Shown: positions 8,336-17,567 of the stretch, piece after piece
How the letters are laid out: each line of letters begins with the position of its first letter
Position numbering within the stretch: position 1 is the first letter of the stretch
Origin: Jiella marina
Lineage (GTDB): Bacteria > Pseudomonadota > Alphaproteobacteria > Rhizobiales > Rhizobiaceae
Direction of reading: 5' to 3'
Assembly: GCF_024359545.1 (NCBI RefSeq)
Contig: NZ_JAKQZG010000012.1
Coordinates: 62,001-126,000, forward strand
DNA: 64,000 nucleotides
Notes under the pieces: generated by a model
Databases searched by the model: none
What the model was told of the DNA's origin: nothing
Seen by the model: only the letters and a program-made list of their open reading frames with translations
Translations under genes and position numbers: made by a program

Positions 8336-9748
8336 TCACAACATGAAGATTTTGCCAGGATTGAGAATGTCTTGCGGATCGAGCGCCCGCTTGATCGTTC
8401 GCATCACGTCGACGGCGTCGCCGAGTTCGGCGTTCAGATAGCGGCGCTTGCCCTGGCCGACGCCGTGTTCGCCAGTGCAGGTGCCATCCATGGCGACGGC
8501 GCGCTCCGCCAGTCTCGCCATGAACCCCTCGGCCGCCTCGATCTCGCGCTCGTCCTCCATGTCGAGGAGCAGGGTGACGTGAAAATTGCCGTCGCCCACA
8601 TGACCGATGATCGGGCCGATCAGGCCGTTTTCGTCCAGGTCCGCCTGGGTTTCGCGAATGCACTCGGCCAGCCGCGAGACCGGCACACACACGTCGGTGG
8701 CGATCGCCCGGCAGCCCGGCCGCAGTTGCACCGTCGCCCAATACATGTCGTGGCGCGCCTTCCAGAGCTTGGCTCGTTCCTCCGTCCGCTGGGAAGCCTC
8801 CAGCGGACCGCCCCCGTTTTCCTCCGCGAGTATGCCGAACATCTCCGCCTGCTCGGCAACGCCGCTCGGCGAACCGTGAAACTCGACGAAGAGCGAGGGC
8901 GTCGCCGCGAGGTCGAGCTTAGCATAGGCGTTCGCGGCCTCCATCGAAGCCGCGTCGAGAAGCTCGATCCGCGCCACTGGAATCCCGCTCTGCACCGTCT
9001 GGATCACCGTGTTGCAGGCCGTTTCAACGCTCGGAAACGGACAGACGCCGGAGAGAATGGCTTCCGGAATGCCGTAGAGCTTCAGATTGATCTTGGTGAT
9101 GATGCCGAGCGTGCCTTCCGAACCGACGAGGAGACGCGTCAGGTCGTATCCGGCGGATGTCTTCTTCGCCCGGCGCGCGGTGCGAATGATCCGCCCGTCG
9201 GCCATCACGGCCGTCACGCCGATCACATTGTCGCGCATGGTGCCGTAACGGACCGCATTGGTGCCCGAGGCGCGGGTCGCGGCCATGCCGCCGAGGCTCG
9301 CATTGGCGCCCGGATCGATCGGAAAGAACAGGCCAGTATCGCGCAGATGCGCGTTCAGCGCCTCGCGCGTCACGCCGGCCTCGACGGTGCAGTCGAGATC
9401 CTCGGCATTGACGGCAAGCACCTTGTCCATGCGCGAGAGATCGAGCGAGACACCGCCCTGCGGAGCGTTGATATGGCCTTCCAGCGAAGAGCCTGTGCCG
9501 AAGGCGATGATCGGCGTGTCGTGCTCGGCACAGATCGTCACGACCTTCTGCACCTCCGCCTCGGTCTCGGCGAAGACCACGACATCAGGAGCCTGATTCG
9601 GGATGTAGGTCGTCGTGTGGGCGTGGGCGCGGCGGACGTCCTCGCCGGTGACCGCGCGGTCCCCGAAGATCTGCTTGAGCGTGCTGACGGCTGTGGCGAT
9701 GCCCGGCCGTTCGGCCGGTCTTTCGGCGAGAATGTCTTCCAGTGCCAT
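8336..9748 (-). CDS. FAD-linked oxidase, D-lactate dehydrogenase (cytochrome) type
   Basis: Peripheral flavoprotein of 470 aa predicted to oxidise D-lactate or a related 2-hydroxy acid and pass electrons to the respiratory chain. The FAD_binding_4 domain (about 55-190) shows FGTGSSLEGH and the FAD-contact GANASLGGMAATRASGTNA. The C-terminal FAD-oxidase domain carries GHVGDGNFHVTLL (His region) and CTGEHGVGQGKRRYL before the end LDPQDILNPGKIFML. ATG 9748 with GGAAGGA upstream was preferred to a longer frame. It is monocistronic. Glycolate oxidase GlcD and other 2-hydroxyacid substrates cannot be excluded. Confidence 0.9.
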   Translation of the reverse strand: MALEDILAERPAERPGIATAVSTLKQIFGDRAVTGEDVRRAHAHTTTYIPNQAPDVVVFAETEAEVQKVVTICAEHDTPIIAFGTGSSLEGHINAPQGGVSLDLSRMDKVLAVNAEDLDCTVEAGVTREALNAHLRDTGLFFPIDPGANASLGGMAATRASGTNAVRYGTMRDNVIGVTAVMADGRIIRTARRAKKTSAGYDLTRLLVGSEGTLGIITKINLKLYGIPEAILSGVCPFPSVETACNTVIQTVQSGIPVARIELLDAASMEAANAYAKLDLAATPSLFVEFHGSPSGVAEQAEMFGILAEENGGGPLEASQRTEERAKLWKARHDMYWATVQLRPGCRAIATDVCVPVSRLAECIRETQADLDENGLIGPIIGHVGDGNFHVTLLLDMEDEREIEAAEGFMARLAERAVAMDGTCTGEHGVGQGKRRYLNAELGDAVDVMRTIKRALDPQDILNPGKIFML

Positions 9749-9993
9749 GATCGTCCTTCCCAGGCCTTCCAGATCGCCAGCCTTGCCACACCGGCGAATC
9801 GTGCATGACCGAGGACGTCTCGCGTCGATACGGACAATGTCGGCTCGTGGGTGGCAGCGTCGAATACCGAACCAGTGAGCCGATACGCCCTGCAAGATCA
9901 AGCCCAAATGCGGATGCCGATTCCACATCGACTCCGGCGCGTCGGTGAGCGAGGGTCATCCGGACGGTGAAAGCAAGATGGAAGGCATGCGCG

Positions 9994-10488
9994 ATGCGAG
10001 AGACGATCCCCGCCCCGTTCCGCTCGTCGAAGATGACGATCGAGCCCGCCTGGATCGACTACAACGGCCATCTCAACCTGGCCTATTATCACGTACTGTT
10101 CGATCGCGGCCTGGACGAACTCTTCGATGCGATCGGGCTGGGCGAGAGCTATCGCGAGCGGACCGGCTACACGACCTACACGGCCGAGGCGCATATCTGT
10201 TACTTGCGGGAAGTCCCGTCGGCAGCGACGGTCCAGGTGACAACCCAGATCGTCGGCCTGGACGCCAAGCGCCTTCATATCTTTCAGGAACTCTACCACG
10301 AGGATGGCTGGCTCGCGGCGACGGTCGAGAATCTGAGCCTGTCCATCAACCAGAACACCCCGCATGGACCGAAGGTGGCGCCCTTCCCGGCCGAAACCTT
10401 TCAAGGAGTCAAGGCGGCAGCAGAGGCCCACGCGGCCCTGCCCCGCCCAGAGCGTGTCTCCCGCTCGATCAAACCGCTCAAGCTCTAG
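9994..10488 (+). CDS. hot-dog fold acyl-CoA thioesterase
   Basis: Predicted acyl-CoA thioesterase of 164 aa. The catalytic-type motif WIDYNGHLNLAYYHVLFD matches the 4-hydroxybenzoyl-CoA thioesterase (4HBT/YbgC) family, where the Asp is the active-site residue. AEAHICYLREVP and the C-terminal strands complete one hot-dog domain. Similar proteins occur in carnitine degradation clusters as betainyl-CoA thioesterases, but no carnitine genes are nearby, so the substrate is open. ATG 9994 follows GGAAGG at a suitable distance; a GTG nine codons upstream is less likely. Confidence 0.8.
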   Translation: MRETIPAPFRSSKMTIEPAWIDYNGHLNLAYYHVLFDRGLDELFDAIGLGESYRERTGYTTYTAEAHICYLREVPSAATVQVTTQIVGLDAKRLHIFQELYHEDGWLAATVENLSLSINQNTPHGPKVAPFPAETFQGVKAAAEAHAALPRPERVSRSIKPLKL

Positions 10489-10548
10489 CCCGGATGTGGA
10501 GGTCTCGGGTCTCGCGATATCCCTGATCGATCTCCGCCCTCACAGCAT

Positions 10549-11010
10549 CTACGACAGAACCCGCGTGTTCATGCGGCGGCTGCGCCTTCGGGTGAGCCGC
10601 AGCCCGTCCCGCATCTTCAGAGCCATAAGAGCGATGTTGACGCCGCCTGCGACGAGTTCCAGCGCCTGCACGAAGATGAAGACCGTATCGAACTCCCCGC
10701 GTGCGGCCTTGGCAGCCAGGAACAGAGCTGACGGGATCAGGATCAGAAGGCCATTCGCGGCGATGATCGGCATCCGCCGCTTCTTGGCTCGCACCAGGTC
10801 TCCTTGACGCTTCGAACCGAGCGAAGCGCCGGATGCTCCGACGGCCAGCATCGCCGGCACGAGCAGGATGAAGCCGTAGGGAATGGCCTGCTTTACCGCA
10901 GCGACGGCGTCTTGCGACCCGGAAAGCTCCACAGCCACGGTGCTCAGCCAGAACAGCGCGATGAGCGAAAGCGCCAGACCGCCTGCGACGGGATGGATCA
11001 GCTTCGGCAT
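10549..11010 (-). CDS. four-TM integral membrane protein
   Basis: Unknown 153-aa inner-membrane protein with about four hydrophobic segments (roughly 9-28, 43-62, 84-101 and 113-131), a basic loop SLGSKRQGDLVRAKKRR and a basic C-terminus. The start ATG 11010 has GGAG eight bases upstream. It is divergent from a MarR-family gene, and the shared 54-74 bp region contains two palindromes, so it is probably the MarR target. I do not recognise a transport or enzyme motif. Confidence 0.7.
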   Translation of the reverse strand: MPKLIHPVAGGLALSLIALFWLSTVAVELSGSQDAVAAVKQAIPYGFILLVPAMLAVGASGASLGSKRQGDLVRAKKRRMPIIAANGLLILIPSALFLAAKAARGEFDTVFIFVQALELVAGGVNIALMALKMRDGLRLTRRRSRRMNTRVLS

Positions 11011-11031
11011 GTCATCATCTCCAAATTAAAC

Positions 11032-11043
11032 ATAGCATGCTAT
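11032..11043. promoter_or_regulatory. operator palindrome 1 (MarR site)
   Basis: ATAGCATGCTAT is a perfect 12-bp palindrome just upstream of the membrane-protein gene start. The same 12 bases form the core of operator 2; the two centres are 22 bp apart, about two helical turns. Being the only strong palindromes in a MarR divergent intergenic region, they are the expected binding sites for that dimeric regulator. Confidence 0.7.
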
Positions 11044-11049
11044 ATATCA

Positions 11050-11069
11050 TTGCATAGCATGCTATGCAA
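11050..11069. promoter_or_regulatory. operator palindrome 2 (MarR site)
   Basis: TTGCATAGCATGCTATGCAA is a perfect 20-bp palindrome containing operator 1's 12-bp core. It covers the first possible ATG of the MarR gene (11064). A site there would block transcription of the regulator itself and, with operator 1, of the divergent membrane-protein gene. Confidence 0.75.
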
Positions 11070-11084
11070 ATGCTTGTTGCGTGG

Positions 11085-11522
11085 ATGACTTTCGACAAGG
11101 ACCGATCTGCCGGCTATCTCGTGAACCACATGGCGCGGCTCTTCGCCCGAGCGCTACAGGAGCGGATCGCGCCGCTCGGTCTGTCGACCGGCACGTTCCC
11201 GGTGCTGCTGGTCCTTTGGGAAGACGAGGGATTGACCCAGCGCGATCTCGTCGCGCGTCTCGACATCGAGCAGGCGACCATGGCGAACACCCTGACGCGC
11301 ATGGAGCGCGACGGGCTGATTACCCGCAAAAAGGATCCGTCAGACGGGCGTGTCCAGCGGATCTGGCTCACGCAACGAGCTCGCCAGCTTCACGAACCAG
11401 CCACCCAGGCCGCGAACGAAGTCAACGAGATCGCTCTTTCGAATCTCACTGAAGAGGAAAAGCAAACGTTCCTGGATCTGATCGCCCGAGTCATCACACG
11501 ACTTGGCGAAGGCGAACGATGA
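11085..11522 (+). CDS. MarR family transcriptional regulator
   Basis: Winged-helix repressor of about 145 aa. The fold is visible in order: dimerisation helix (SAGYLVNHMARLFARALQERI), HTH (EGLTQRDLVARLDIEQATMANTLTRMERDGLI) and the wing DPSDGRVQRIWLT with the DxRxx-type turn. I took ATG 11085 (MTFDKDRS), because the earlier ATGs at 11064 and 11070 lie in or at the edge of the operator and would add residues unlike the family; no start has a clear ribosome site. It is divergent from a membrane protein and probably represses both genes. The ligand is unknown. Confidence 0.85.
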   Translation: MTFDKDRSAGYLVNHMARLFARALQERIAPLGLSTGTFPVLLVLWEDEGLTQRDLVARLDIEQATMANTLTRMERDGLITRKKDPSDGRVQRIWLTQRARQLHEPATQAANEVNEIALSNLTEEEKQTFLDLIARVITRLGEGER

Positions 11523-11594
11523 TCGCCGCTCGCGTGGCCCTGCCCCGACGCCATTCGGCCCCAAGCCGATTGGCGACCTTCGAATGCCAATCGC

Positions 11595-12539
11595 TCAAGC
11601 CGCCTTGGCCGATCCCCGCGCCGCCTTCGCGCCGGTTTCCCGAAGCTGACGGGCAAGTTCCGAAAGGACCGCGTCGGTTCCCTGCGGCGTCGCGGGCTTT
11701 GCGCTCCTGCCGATCGCAAGAGCGTCCAGGACCGCGAGCGTAATCGCCTGCTCACGCTCGCGCGCGTCCTTGGCGAGGCAGTAAATCATGACGTGAAACT
11801 GCAGCTTGCCGATTTCGCTCGTCGCGACGGACACGAGAGTGTCGGGACCAGCCGTCTCGACGCCGGCCTTCCGCGTCGCGAACTGGTGGAAGCGGGCGGC
11901 GAGCTCCCGGTCGCTGGCCAGAGCCGCGTCCGCGGCATCGTTGATCGTCGCGACAACGTCAGCAGCCGGCAAAGGCTGTTCGAGGGTCAGGGTGAAACGA
12001 TGGGGCGCGAAATGGCGTGGCTGTGCCTCCACGCGCACCGCCCCGGTTAGTAGAATCGAATTGGGCAGCATGACGGTTCGGCCCGTCCCGGCCGCGCCGA
12101 GCCCTGTGGCCGGCAATTCCATGATCGTCGTCGAGAAAAGGCCGTGATCCATCACTTCGCCATGGATACCGCCGAGTTCGATCCGGTCGCCCACCTTGAA
12201 GAGATGGCCGCCGAAACGCAGCATCGAGCCGGCCGCACACATGATCAGTTCCTTGGTCGCGACGACCAGCGCGACGAGCACCGCCGTCAGCGAGAGGATC
12301 ATGTTCTGGATTTCCGACAGCCAGATCGCTAGTAGGCCGATGGCCAGAAGCACGTTGCACAGCGCCCGAAGCTTGAAGCGGCGATGGCGCAGCGCGACCG
12401 GATCCGACCGGCGCGTCAGCACCCACTCGCCGGCGATGCGCAGCGCCAGCGAGATCGCCACGAGCACGACAGTCACGGTCAGATTGTCGGCGATGTGCGA
12501 CGGGATGAAGAAATTCACGACGAGACCTCGCTCTTCCAT
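11595..12539 (-). CDS. small mechanosensitive channel (MscS family), copy 1
   Basis: Inner-membrane channel that opens on membrane tension, 314 aa. There are three membrane segments; the last carries the pore helix (SLTAVLVALVVATKELIMCAAGSMLR), followed by the MscS beta domain (FKVGDRIELGGIHGEVMDHGLFSTTIMEL; MLPNSILL). Family architecture is clear. It is a paralogue of the gene at 58475-59416; both share the VATKELI pore segment and the GEVxDHxLxxTT motif. ATG 12539 was chosen; a GTG a few codons later (VNFFIPSHIAD) is possible. Confidence 0.88.
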   Translation of the reverse strand: MEERGLVVNFFIPSHIADNLTVTVVLVAISLALRIAGEWVLTRRSDPVALRHRRFKLRALCNVLLAIGLLAIWLSEIQNMILSLTAVLVALVVATKELIMCAAGSMLRFGGHLFKVGDRIELGGIHGEVMDHGLFSTTIMELPATGLGAAGTGRTVMLPNSILLTGAVRVEAQPRHFAPHRFTLTLEQPLPAADVVATINDAADAALASDRELAARFHQFATRKAGVETAGPDTLVSVATSEIGKLQFHVMIYCLAKDAREREQAITLAVLDALAIGRSAKPATPQGTDAVLSELARQLRETGAKAARGSAKAA

Positions 12540-12721
12540 CTCCGAACGCCAAAAGCCGCACAAGGCGGAGTTCGGCGGGGCTATGAAACGATGCCTCGGT
12601 TATCTCCCGGACACGGTTAAGCGAAGCTTTCCGAATCGTGACGATTTGAAGGTGTTTCGACGGCAGGCCGCGCCGCCGCGGAGAAGGCAATGAAGGTGCC
12701 CCACTCCCCGTGCGATCCCGC

Positions 12722-13354
12722 TCAGACCTCCCGCTCGGCCATCGCCCTCGCGATCGCGCGGTCGGCTTCGCGATCTGAAGCCGAAAGCCCGGCGATGGTG
12801 CCTTTCCGGTCGGCCTCGGGCTTGTGCTGGATGAGCTTCCAACTGCCCTCGAGGCTCTCCACCGTCAGCCGCAGACCCACGATCGCCCGCGACAGCTTGG
12901 TGATGAACTCCTCCGGCGCGTCGGACAGCGCCCAGGGCTCGGGGCGTCCGGCCTCGAACTGGTTGGTGAGAGCGTCGAGATGGGCGGCAAGCCAAGCGTC
13001 GTCTGTGATCGCTTCGAGCCGACCCCGGGCCTCGACGATCACATAGTTCCAGGTGGGCACGACCTTTCCATGCTCGCGTTTCGACGCATAGAAGGAGGGC
13101 GAGACATAGGCCTGGGGCCCCTGGAACACCGCCAGCGAAACGCGCGACTCCTCGAGAATGCGCCAGTGGGCGTTCGGCCGCGCGACATGGGCCTCGATCG
13201 TCAGAACGCCGGCTGTCTCCTTGACGACGACCGGCACATGGGTCGCATGGTAGTCGTCGCCATCGACAGTGACGAGGCTAGCAAAGCGGATGTCGCGCAT
13301 CGCCTGGATCAGCACGTCGGAGCGGGACTCACGAAACTGATTGGGAATGTACAT
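12722..13354 (-). CDS. FMN-binding negative transcriptional regulator (PaiB family)
   Basis: PaiB-type split-barrel flavin-binding protein of 210 aa. It starts MYIPNQFRE, the family's characteristic N-terminus, and contains GDDYHATHVPVVV, the middle YVSPSFYASKREHGKVVPTWNYV and the C-terminal AIVGLRLTVESLEGSWKLIQHKP. In Bacillus the PaiAB pair represses sporulation and protease genes; in proteobacteria related proteins bind FMN and may handle haem or act as oxidoreductases. No paiA is adjacent. ATG 13354 has GAGG upstream. Confidence 0.88.
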   Translation of the reverse strand: MYIPNQFRESRSDVLIQAMRDIRFASLVTVDGDDYHATHVPVVVKETAGVLTIEAHVARPNAHWRILEESRVSLAVFQGPQAYVSPSFYASKREHGKVVPTWNYVIVEARGRLEAITDDAWLAAHLDALTNQFEAGRPEPWALSDAPEEFITKLSRAIVGLRLTVESLEGSWKLIQHKPEADRKGTIAGLSASDREADRAIARAMAEREV

Positions 13355-13407
13355 GACGACCTCGAAAGCGCTGCGTCCGCGCGATTTGCGTCCGCGCCAG
13401 TGCTGTC

Positions 13408-14424
13408 TCAGTTTTCGCCGATCTCCACAAGCGCCTCCCGCGAAGCGACCGCCTGCCCATCCCGCATGACTTCGATCCTGAGACCATAGCGACCTGCGAC
13501 CGGCGCGCGCTTTCGGCCGGTGAACTGCATATAGGCCGCTTTCGCGCGATCGAGCGGATCGCTCATGCTCTCGCTGAACACGCTGCCATCCGGCGCCGAG
13601 ATGACGATATGAATGCGATCACCGGCGGCGAGATTGGCGAACCATCCCCAGCCGACGGTGACCGGATCGCCCGGCACCGCTGACGGCGGCGGCCCGTCCG
13701 TCACGAAGGTCTCGTATTGCGGCACATGGCCCGCAATGCCGAGCGCGAGGATCGAGCGATCGGCGGCCTTCATCCAGGCCGCCGCTTCCTGCGACCAGAG
13801 CGACCCGGACTGAGACGCGTCCTCAACGCATCCCGCATCGAGCGGCCGGCCGCTGGTTGGATCGATGACCTCTCCGTTGCGCCGCAGGATGATTTCCACA
13901 TGGGGAAACTCGGCATTCCCGGAAGCGCCGACCGCGCCGATGACATCGCCTGCAGCGATCGGATCGCCCGGGCCGACCCGGATCGACCCGCGCTTCAGGT
14001 GGCAATATTGGACTTCCGTCCCATCCGAGAGCTCGGCGACGACGCCATTGCCACAATCCTGACCGGCGAGGCGCGCCCGGTCGGCTTCGCTCTGCGCGAG
14101 CCGATCCGACATCTCATCGCGCGTCCTGAGTACCCTGCCCTTGCCGAGCGCCCGGACGGACACGTCGCGCCCGACATCGGCCATCGAAAGCACGCGGATA
14201 TCCGTGCCCTTGTGCCCTTCATAGGATTTGGTCCCACAGAAAGGATCCGCGACACCGTCGCCTGGCTGCATGTCGGGATATTGCTGAACGAAGCAGGCGA
14301 CGCCCGGCTCGCAGTCGAGAGGCACGGCGAGGCCGGCCACCGGGCTCTGCGCGACGGCCGGCGAGGCCATCGCGGCAAGCCCGACGAGCGCGGTCACGAC
14401 AAACGTTGCAAAGGCCGGCCGCAA
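13408..14424 (-). CDS. secreted M23 family metallopeptidase
   Basis: Predicted periplasmic peptidoglycan endopeptidase or scaffold of 338 aa. A signal peptide (about 1-25, ending SPAVAQ) precedes an M23 domain with the zinc-site pieces HKGTDI (HxxxD), VQYCHLKRGSIRVGPGDPI and FPHVEIILR. The usual second motif HxH reads HVE, so one zinc ligand may differ and activity is uncertain. A C-terminal beta-sandwich of about 120 residues follows (PGDPVTVGWGWFANLAAGDR), resembling a ligand-binding or Ig-like module. It is divergent from leuB. Confidence 0.83.
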   Translation of the reverse strand: MRPAFATFVVTALVGLAAMASPAVAQSPVAGLAVPLDCEPGVACFVQQYPDMQPGDGVADPFCGTKSYEGHKGTDIRVLSMADVGRDVSVRALGKGRVLRTRDEMSDRLAQSEADRARLAGQDCGNGVVAELSDGTEVQYCHLKRGSIRVGPGDPIAAGDVIGAVGASGNAEFPHVEIILRRNGEVIDPTSGRPLDAGCVEDASQSGSLWSQEAAAWMKAADRSILALGIAGHVPQYETFVTDGPPPSAVPGDPVTVGWGWFANLAAGDRIHIVISAPDGSVFSESMSDPLDRAKAAYMQFTGRKRAPVAGRYGLRIEVMRDGQAVASREALVEIGEN

Positions 14425-14480
14425 AATCTATTCACCGCTTCGACTTCAGACACGACCCACCATAGACGATCGAGACCCCC

Positions 14481-15596
14481 ATGGCATCCCGCAAGCTCCT
14501 CCTTCTTCCCGGCGACGGCATCGGCACCGAAATCGCGGCGGAGGTCGAGAAGCTTCTCGCCGTTCTGAATGAGGAAAGAAGCGCCGGCTTCGAGACGGAA
14601 ACGGCCCTCGTCGGCGGTGCCGCCTATGATGCGGAAGGGGTCCCCGTCTCCGACGCCACCATGGCGCTCGCGCAAGCGGCCGACGCGGTCCTTTTCGGCG
14701 CCGTCGGCGGGCCGAAATGGGATGGCGTCGCCTATGACAAGCGGCCCGAGGCCGGGCTCCTCCGGCTGCGCAAGGAGATGGAGCTCTTCGCCAATCTGCG
14801 GCCGGCGATCTGCTATCCCGCGCTGGCCGAAGCCTCTTCGCTGAAGCGAGACCTCGTCGAAGGCCTCGACATCCTGATCGTGCGCGAACTGACGGGCGGC
14901 GTCTATTTCGGCGAACCGAAGGAAATCCAGGATCTCGGCAACGGCCAGAAACGGGCGATCGACACCCAGGTCTACGACACGTACGAGATCGAGCGTATCG
15001 CTCGCGTCGCCTTCGACCTTGCACGCACGCGGCGGAACAAGGTGACGTCGATGGAAAAGCGCAACGTCATGGTCTCGGGCCTCTACTGGAACGAGGTCGT
15101 CACCCGCATCCACAAGGACGAATATGCGGACGTCGCGCTGGAGCACGAACTCGCCGACGCCGGCGGTATGAAACTCGTCAAGAGCCCCAAGATCTACGAC
15201 GTCATCGTCACCGACAATCTTTTTGGCGACATGCTCTCCGACATTGCCGCGATGCTCACCGGCTCGCTCGGCATGCTGCCCTCGGCCTCGCTCGGCGCGC
15301 CGGACGCGGCGACCGGCAAACGCAAGGCGCTCTACGAGCCGGTTCATGGCTCTGCCCCGGACATAGCCGGCACGGGCGAGGCCAATCCGCTCGCGATGAT
15401 CGCGTCGCTTGCCATGGGCCTGCGCTATTCCTTCGAAATGCTAGCCGAGGCGGACGCGCTGGAAGCTGCCATCGCCGAGACGCTGGAAGCCGGCATCCGC
15501 ACCGGCGACATCATGGCGGAAGGCTGCACGAAGGTCGGCACCAGCGCCATGGGCGACGCGGTCGCCGAACGCTTCCGGGCCAAGCTCACCGCCTGA
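14481..15596 (+). CDS. leuB: 3-isopropylmalate dehydrogenase
   Basis: Third step of leucine synthesis: NAD-dependent oxidative decarboxylation of 3-isopropylmalate. The 371-aa protein has [12 protein letters not shown] at the N-terminus, the substrate arginines in [17 protein letters not shown], the metal site segment [17 protein letters not shown] and the NAD motif [19 protein letters not shown]. The length and all signature motifs are complete. It is not clustered with leuCD here; leuA lies 27 kb away with its own leader. Confidence 0.97.
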   Translation: MASRKLLLLPGDGIGTEIAAEVEKLLAVLNEERSAGFETETALVGGAAYDAEGVPVSDATMALAQAADAVLFGAVGGPKWDGVAYDKRPEAGLLRLRKEMELFANLRPAICYPALAEASSLKRDLVEGLDILIVRELTGGVYFGEPKEIQDLGNGQKRAIDTQVYDTYEIERIARVAFDLARTRRNKVTSMEKRNVMVSGLYWNEVVTRIHKDEYADVALEHELADAGGMKLVKSPKIYDVIVTDNLFGDMLSDIAAMLTGSLGMLPSASLGAPDAATGKRKALYEPVHGSAPDIAGTGEANPLAMIASLAMGLRYSFEMLAEADALEAAIAETLEAGIRTGDIMAEGCTKVGTSAMGDAVAERFRAKLTA

Positions 15597-15756
15597 CCGA
15601 TACCCCGCCCCGGCAAGGCTTCGCGCCGCGTCTCGACAGATCACGTTTTCTTCAAGCGCGAGACCCGGCGCATCGCCGTAGCGTATCTGCGAGCACCGCC
15701 GGACGCGTCGGCCCGGCGTGCGCGACAGTGCGACGACACTGGCAGAGGGACCGGGC

Positions 15757-16989
15757 GTGACAGACGACAGCAATCAGGCCTTCGACAGCACGCCCCAGCC
15801 TGCGCGGGCGAGCGCTCTGTCCCTGTTCGACAACTTTCCGATCGAGCGAGATTTCGAGCGTCTGGCCGACCCCGCCGTCTATCATCCCCTGCCGGACGAC
15901 TGGGTGATCGGCCTCGCCGACATCGAAGGGTCCACCGAAGCCGTCGAACGGGGGCAGTACAAGGCGGTGAACACGGTCGCCGCTTCCGTCATCGCTGCCG
16001 TGGCGAACGCGCTGGAGGGGCGTGACTTTCCCTTCGTCTTCGCTGGCGACGGCGCCGGCTTTGCTCTTCCGGCCGCTCTCGCCGAAAAGGGTCGTGCCGC
16101 CCTCGCGGCGGTGGCCGGCTGGGCGGAAGAGACCTTCGGCTTTCATCTGCGCATCGCCATGACGCCGGTCGCGGCGATCCGAGCCCACGGCCATGATGTG
16201 CGGGTCGCGCGCTTCGCCGCCTCCTCCGACGTGTCCTACACGATGTTTGGTGGCGGCGGCCTCGCCTATGCCGAAGCCCGCATGAAGGCCGGTGAGTTTC
16301 GCATCGAGCCTACCGCCGGCGAGGCCGCCCGGCCCGATCTGACGGGGCTGTCCTGCCGTTTCTCGGCAATCCCAGCCGCGAATGGCGTTATTCTCTCGAT
16401 CATCGTCCTGCCGCGCGACAACCCGCCCGATGCCCGCTTTTTTCCCCTCGTCACCGACATTTTGGCGCTGATTGCGGGAACTGAGTCTGCCGGCCGCCCC
16501 GTGCCCGACACCGGCCCAGAGCAGCGCTGGCCGACAGAGGGCCTGATGCTGGAAGCCCGCACGGCGGCAGCCCGAAGCGGACGGCCCTTGTGGCTCTCCG
16601 TCCTGTCCGTCGCAATCCGCTCCCTGCTGGCGCATCTCACCTTCGTCACAGGCAGAAGGGTCGGCACCTTCGAACCGGCCCGTTATCGGGCCGAACTCGT
16701 GCGCAATACCGACTTCCGCAAGTTCGACGACGGGCTGATGATGACGGTGGATTGCAGTCTGGAGGTGGCCGATCGCATCGCCGCGCGGATCGAGGAAGCC
16801 GAGAGCGAAGGCATCGCTTATGGCGGACTCCATCGCCAGGATGCCGCCCTGATGACCTGCTTCGTCCCCACCGCCAGCCGCAGCGATCACGTGCATTTCG
16901 TCGATGGCGCCATGGGCGGCTATTCGGCCGCCGCCGCCAGGGCCTTGCGCGAGCGGCGCGGTGCCAACCATGAGGCGCAGTCCGGCTGA
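15757..16989 (+). CDS. DUF3095 protein, class III cyclase-like
   Basis: Soluble protein of about 410 aa in the DUF3095 family. The first half resembles class III nucleotidyl cyclase domains: DWVIGLADIEGSTEAVERGQYKAVN has the DIxGST metal-site pattern and FVFAGDGAGFALPA the second GDG motif. The rest (FRKFDDGLMMTVDC; HFVDGAMGGYSAAA) is family-specific. Enzymatic activity is not established to my knowledge. GTG 15757 (MTDDSNQAF) follows GAGGG at a good distance; an in-frame GTG at 15718 would add 13 residues. Confidence 0.8.
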   Translation: MTDDSNQAFDSTPQPARASALSLFDNFPIERDFERLADPAVYHPLPDDWVIGLADIEGSTEAVERGQYKAVNTVAASVIAAVANALEGRDFPFVFAGDGAGFALPAALAEKGRAALAAVAGWAEETFGFHLRIAMTPVAAIRAHGHDVRVARFAASSDVSYTMFGGGGLAYAEARMKAGEFRIEPTAGEAARPDLTGLSCRFSAIPAANGVILSIIVLPRDNPPDARFFPLVTDILALIAGTESAGRPVPDTGPEQRWPTEGLMLEARTAAARSGRPLWLSVLSVAIRSLLAHLTFVTGRRVGTFEPARYRAELVRNTDFRKFDDGLMMTVDCSLEVADRIAARIEEAESEGIAYGGLHRQDAALMTCFVPTASRSDHVHFVDGAMGGYSAAAARALRERRGANHEAQSG

Positions 16990-17013
16990 GACGCCCGGCC
17001 GATGTTCCGATGT

Positions 17014-17556
17014 TCAGGCGAAGCGGTCGGCCTTGGCAAAGGCGCTGCGCAGGCCGATCGCGGCGAAGAGCGCCGAGGCGACGGCGTTCCAACCGGCGAA
17101 GGACAGTCCCAGGAAGCGGCCTGCCGCATCGTCGCAGGAAGGTGGCCGCGTCGCATCGATACCACTGCCCCCGAGAAGATCGACCGAAGACAGGTCCCCT
17201 GCCCCGCCGACCTGGGCGCAGCCGCTGGGCCCTGCCCAGAACTGCCACTCGACGCCGGCATGGTAGACCGCCAGCCCCAGCGAGACGAGCATGATCAGAC
17301 CGACGATGAGGATGAGCCCCCTGACCAGCGGGGCCGCCCCGCGGCCAGCCGCCAGAACGAAGGCCACCAGGGCCACCGGCACGCCGACATAATAGGGAAT
17401 GCGCTCGGTCAGGCAGAGCGCGCAGGGGATGAAGCCGAGAGCATATTCGAAAACGAGCGCCGACCCCACGGTGAGCGCCATGCCACCCAGGAGAAAGCCC
17501 GAGGCAAGGACCTGGCGAAAGCCGATCGGGCGTCGGAACATGTCGGATACGGCCAT
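17014..17556 (-). CDS. dsbB: disulfide bond formation protein B
   Basis: Four-TM quinone reductase that reoxidises periplasmic DsbA. In this 180-aa protein the first cysteine pair is C45-A-L-C48 after the first membrane span, next to the conserved ERIPYY segment. The second pair is C113 and C141 in the second periplasmic loop. It lies 11 bp downstream of yqaA on the same strand, so the two are co-transcribed. No dsbA is adjacent. Confidence 0.92.
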   Translation of the reverse strand: MAVSDMFRRPIGFRQVLASGFLLGGMALTVGSALVFEYALGFIPCALCLTERIPYYVGVPVALVAFVLAAGRGAAPLVRGLILIVGLIMLVSLGLAVYHAGVEWQFWAGPSGCAQVGGAGDLSSVDLLGGSGIDATRPPSCDDAAGRFLGLSFAGWNAVASALFAAIGLRSAFAKADRFA

Positions 17557-17567
17557 CTATAAAACCT

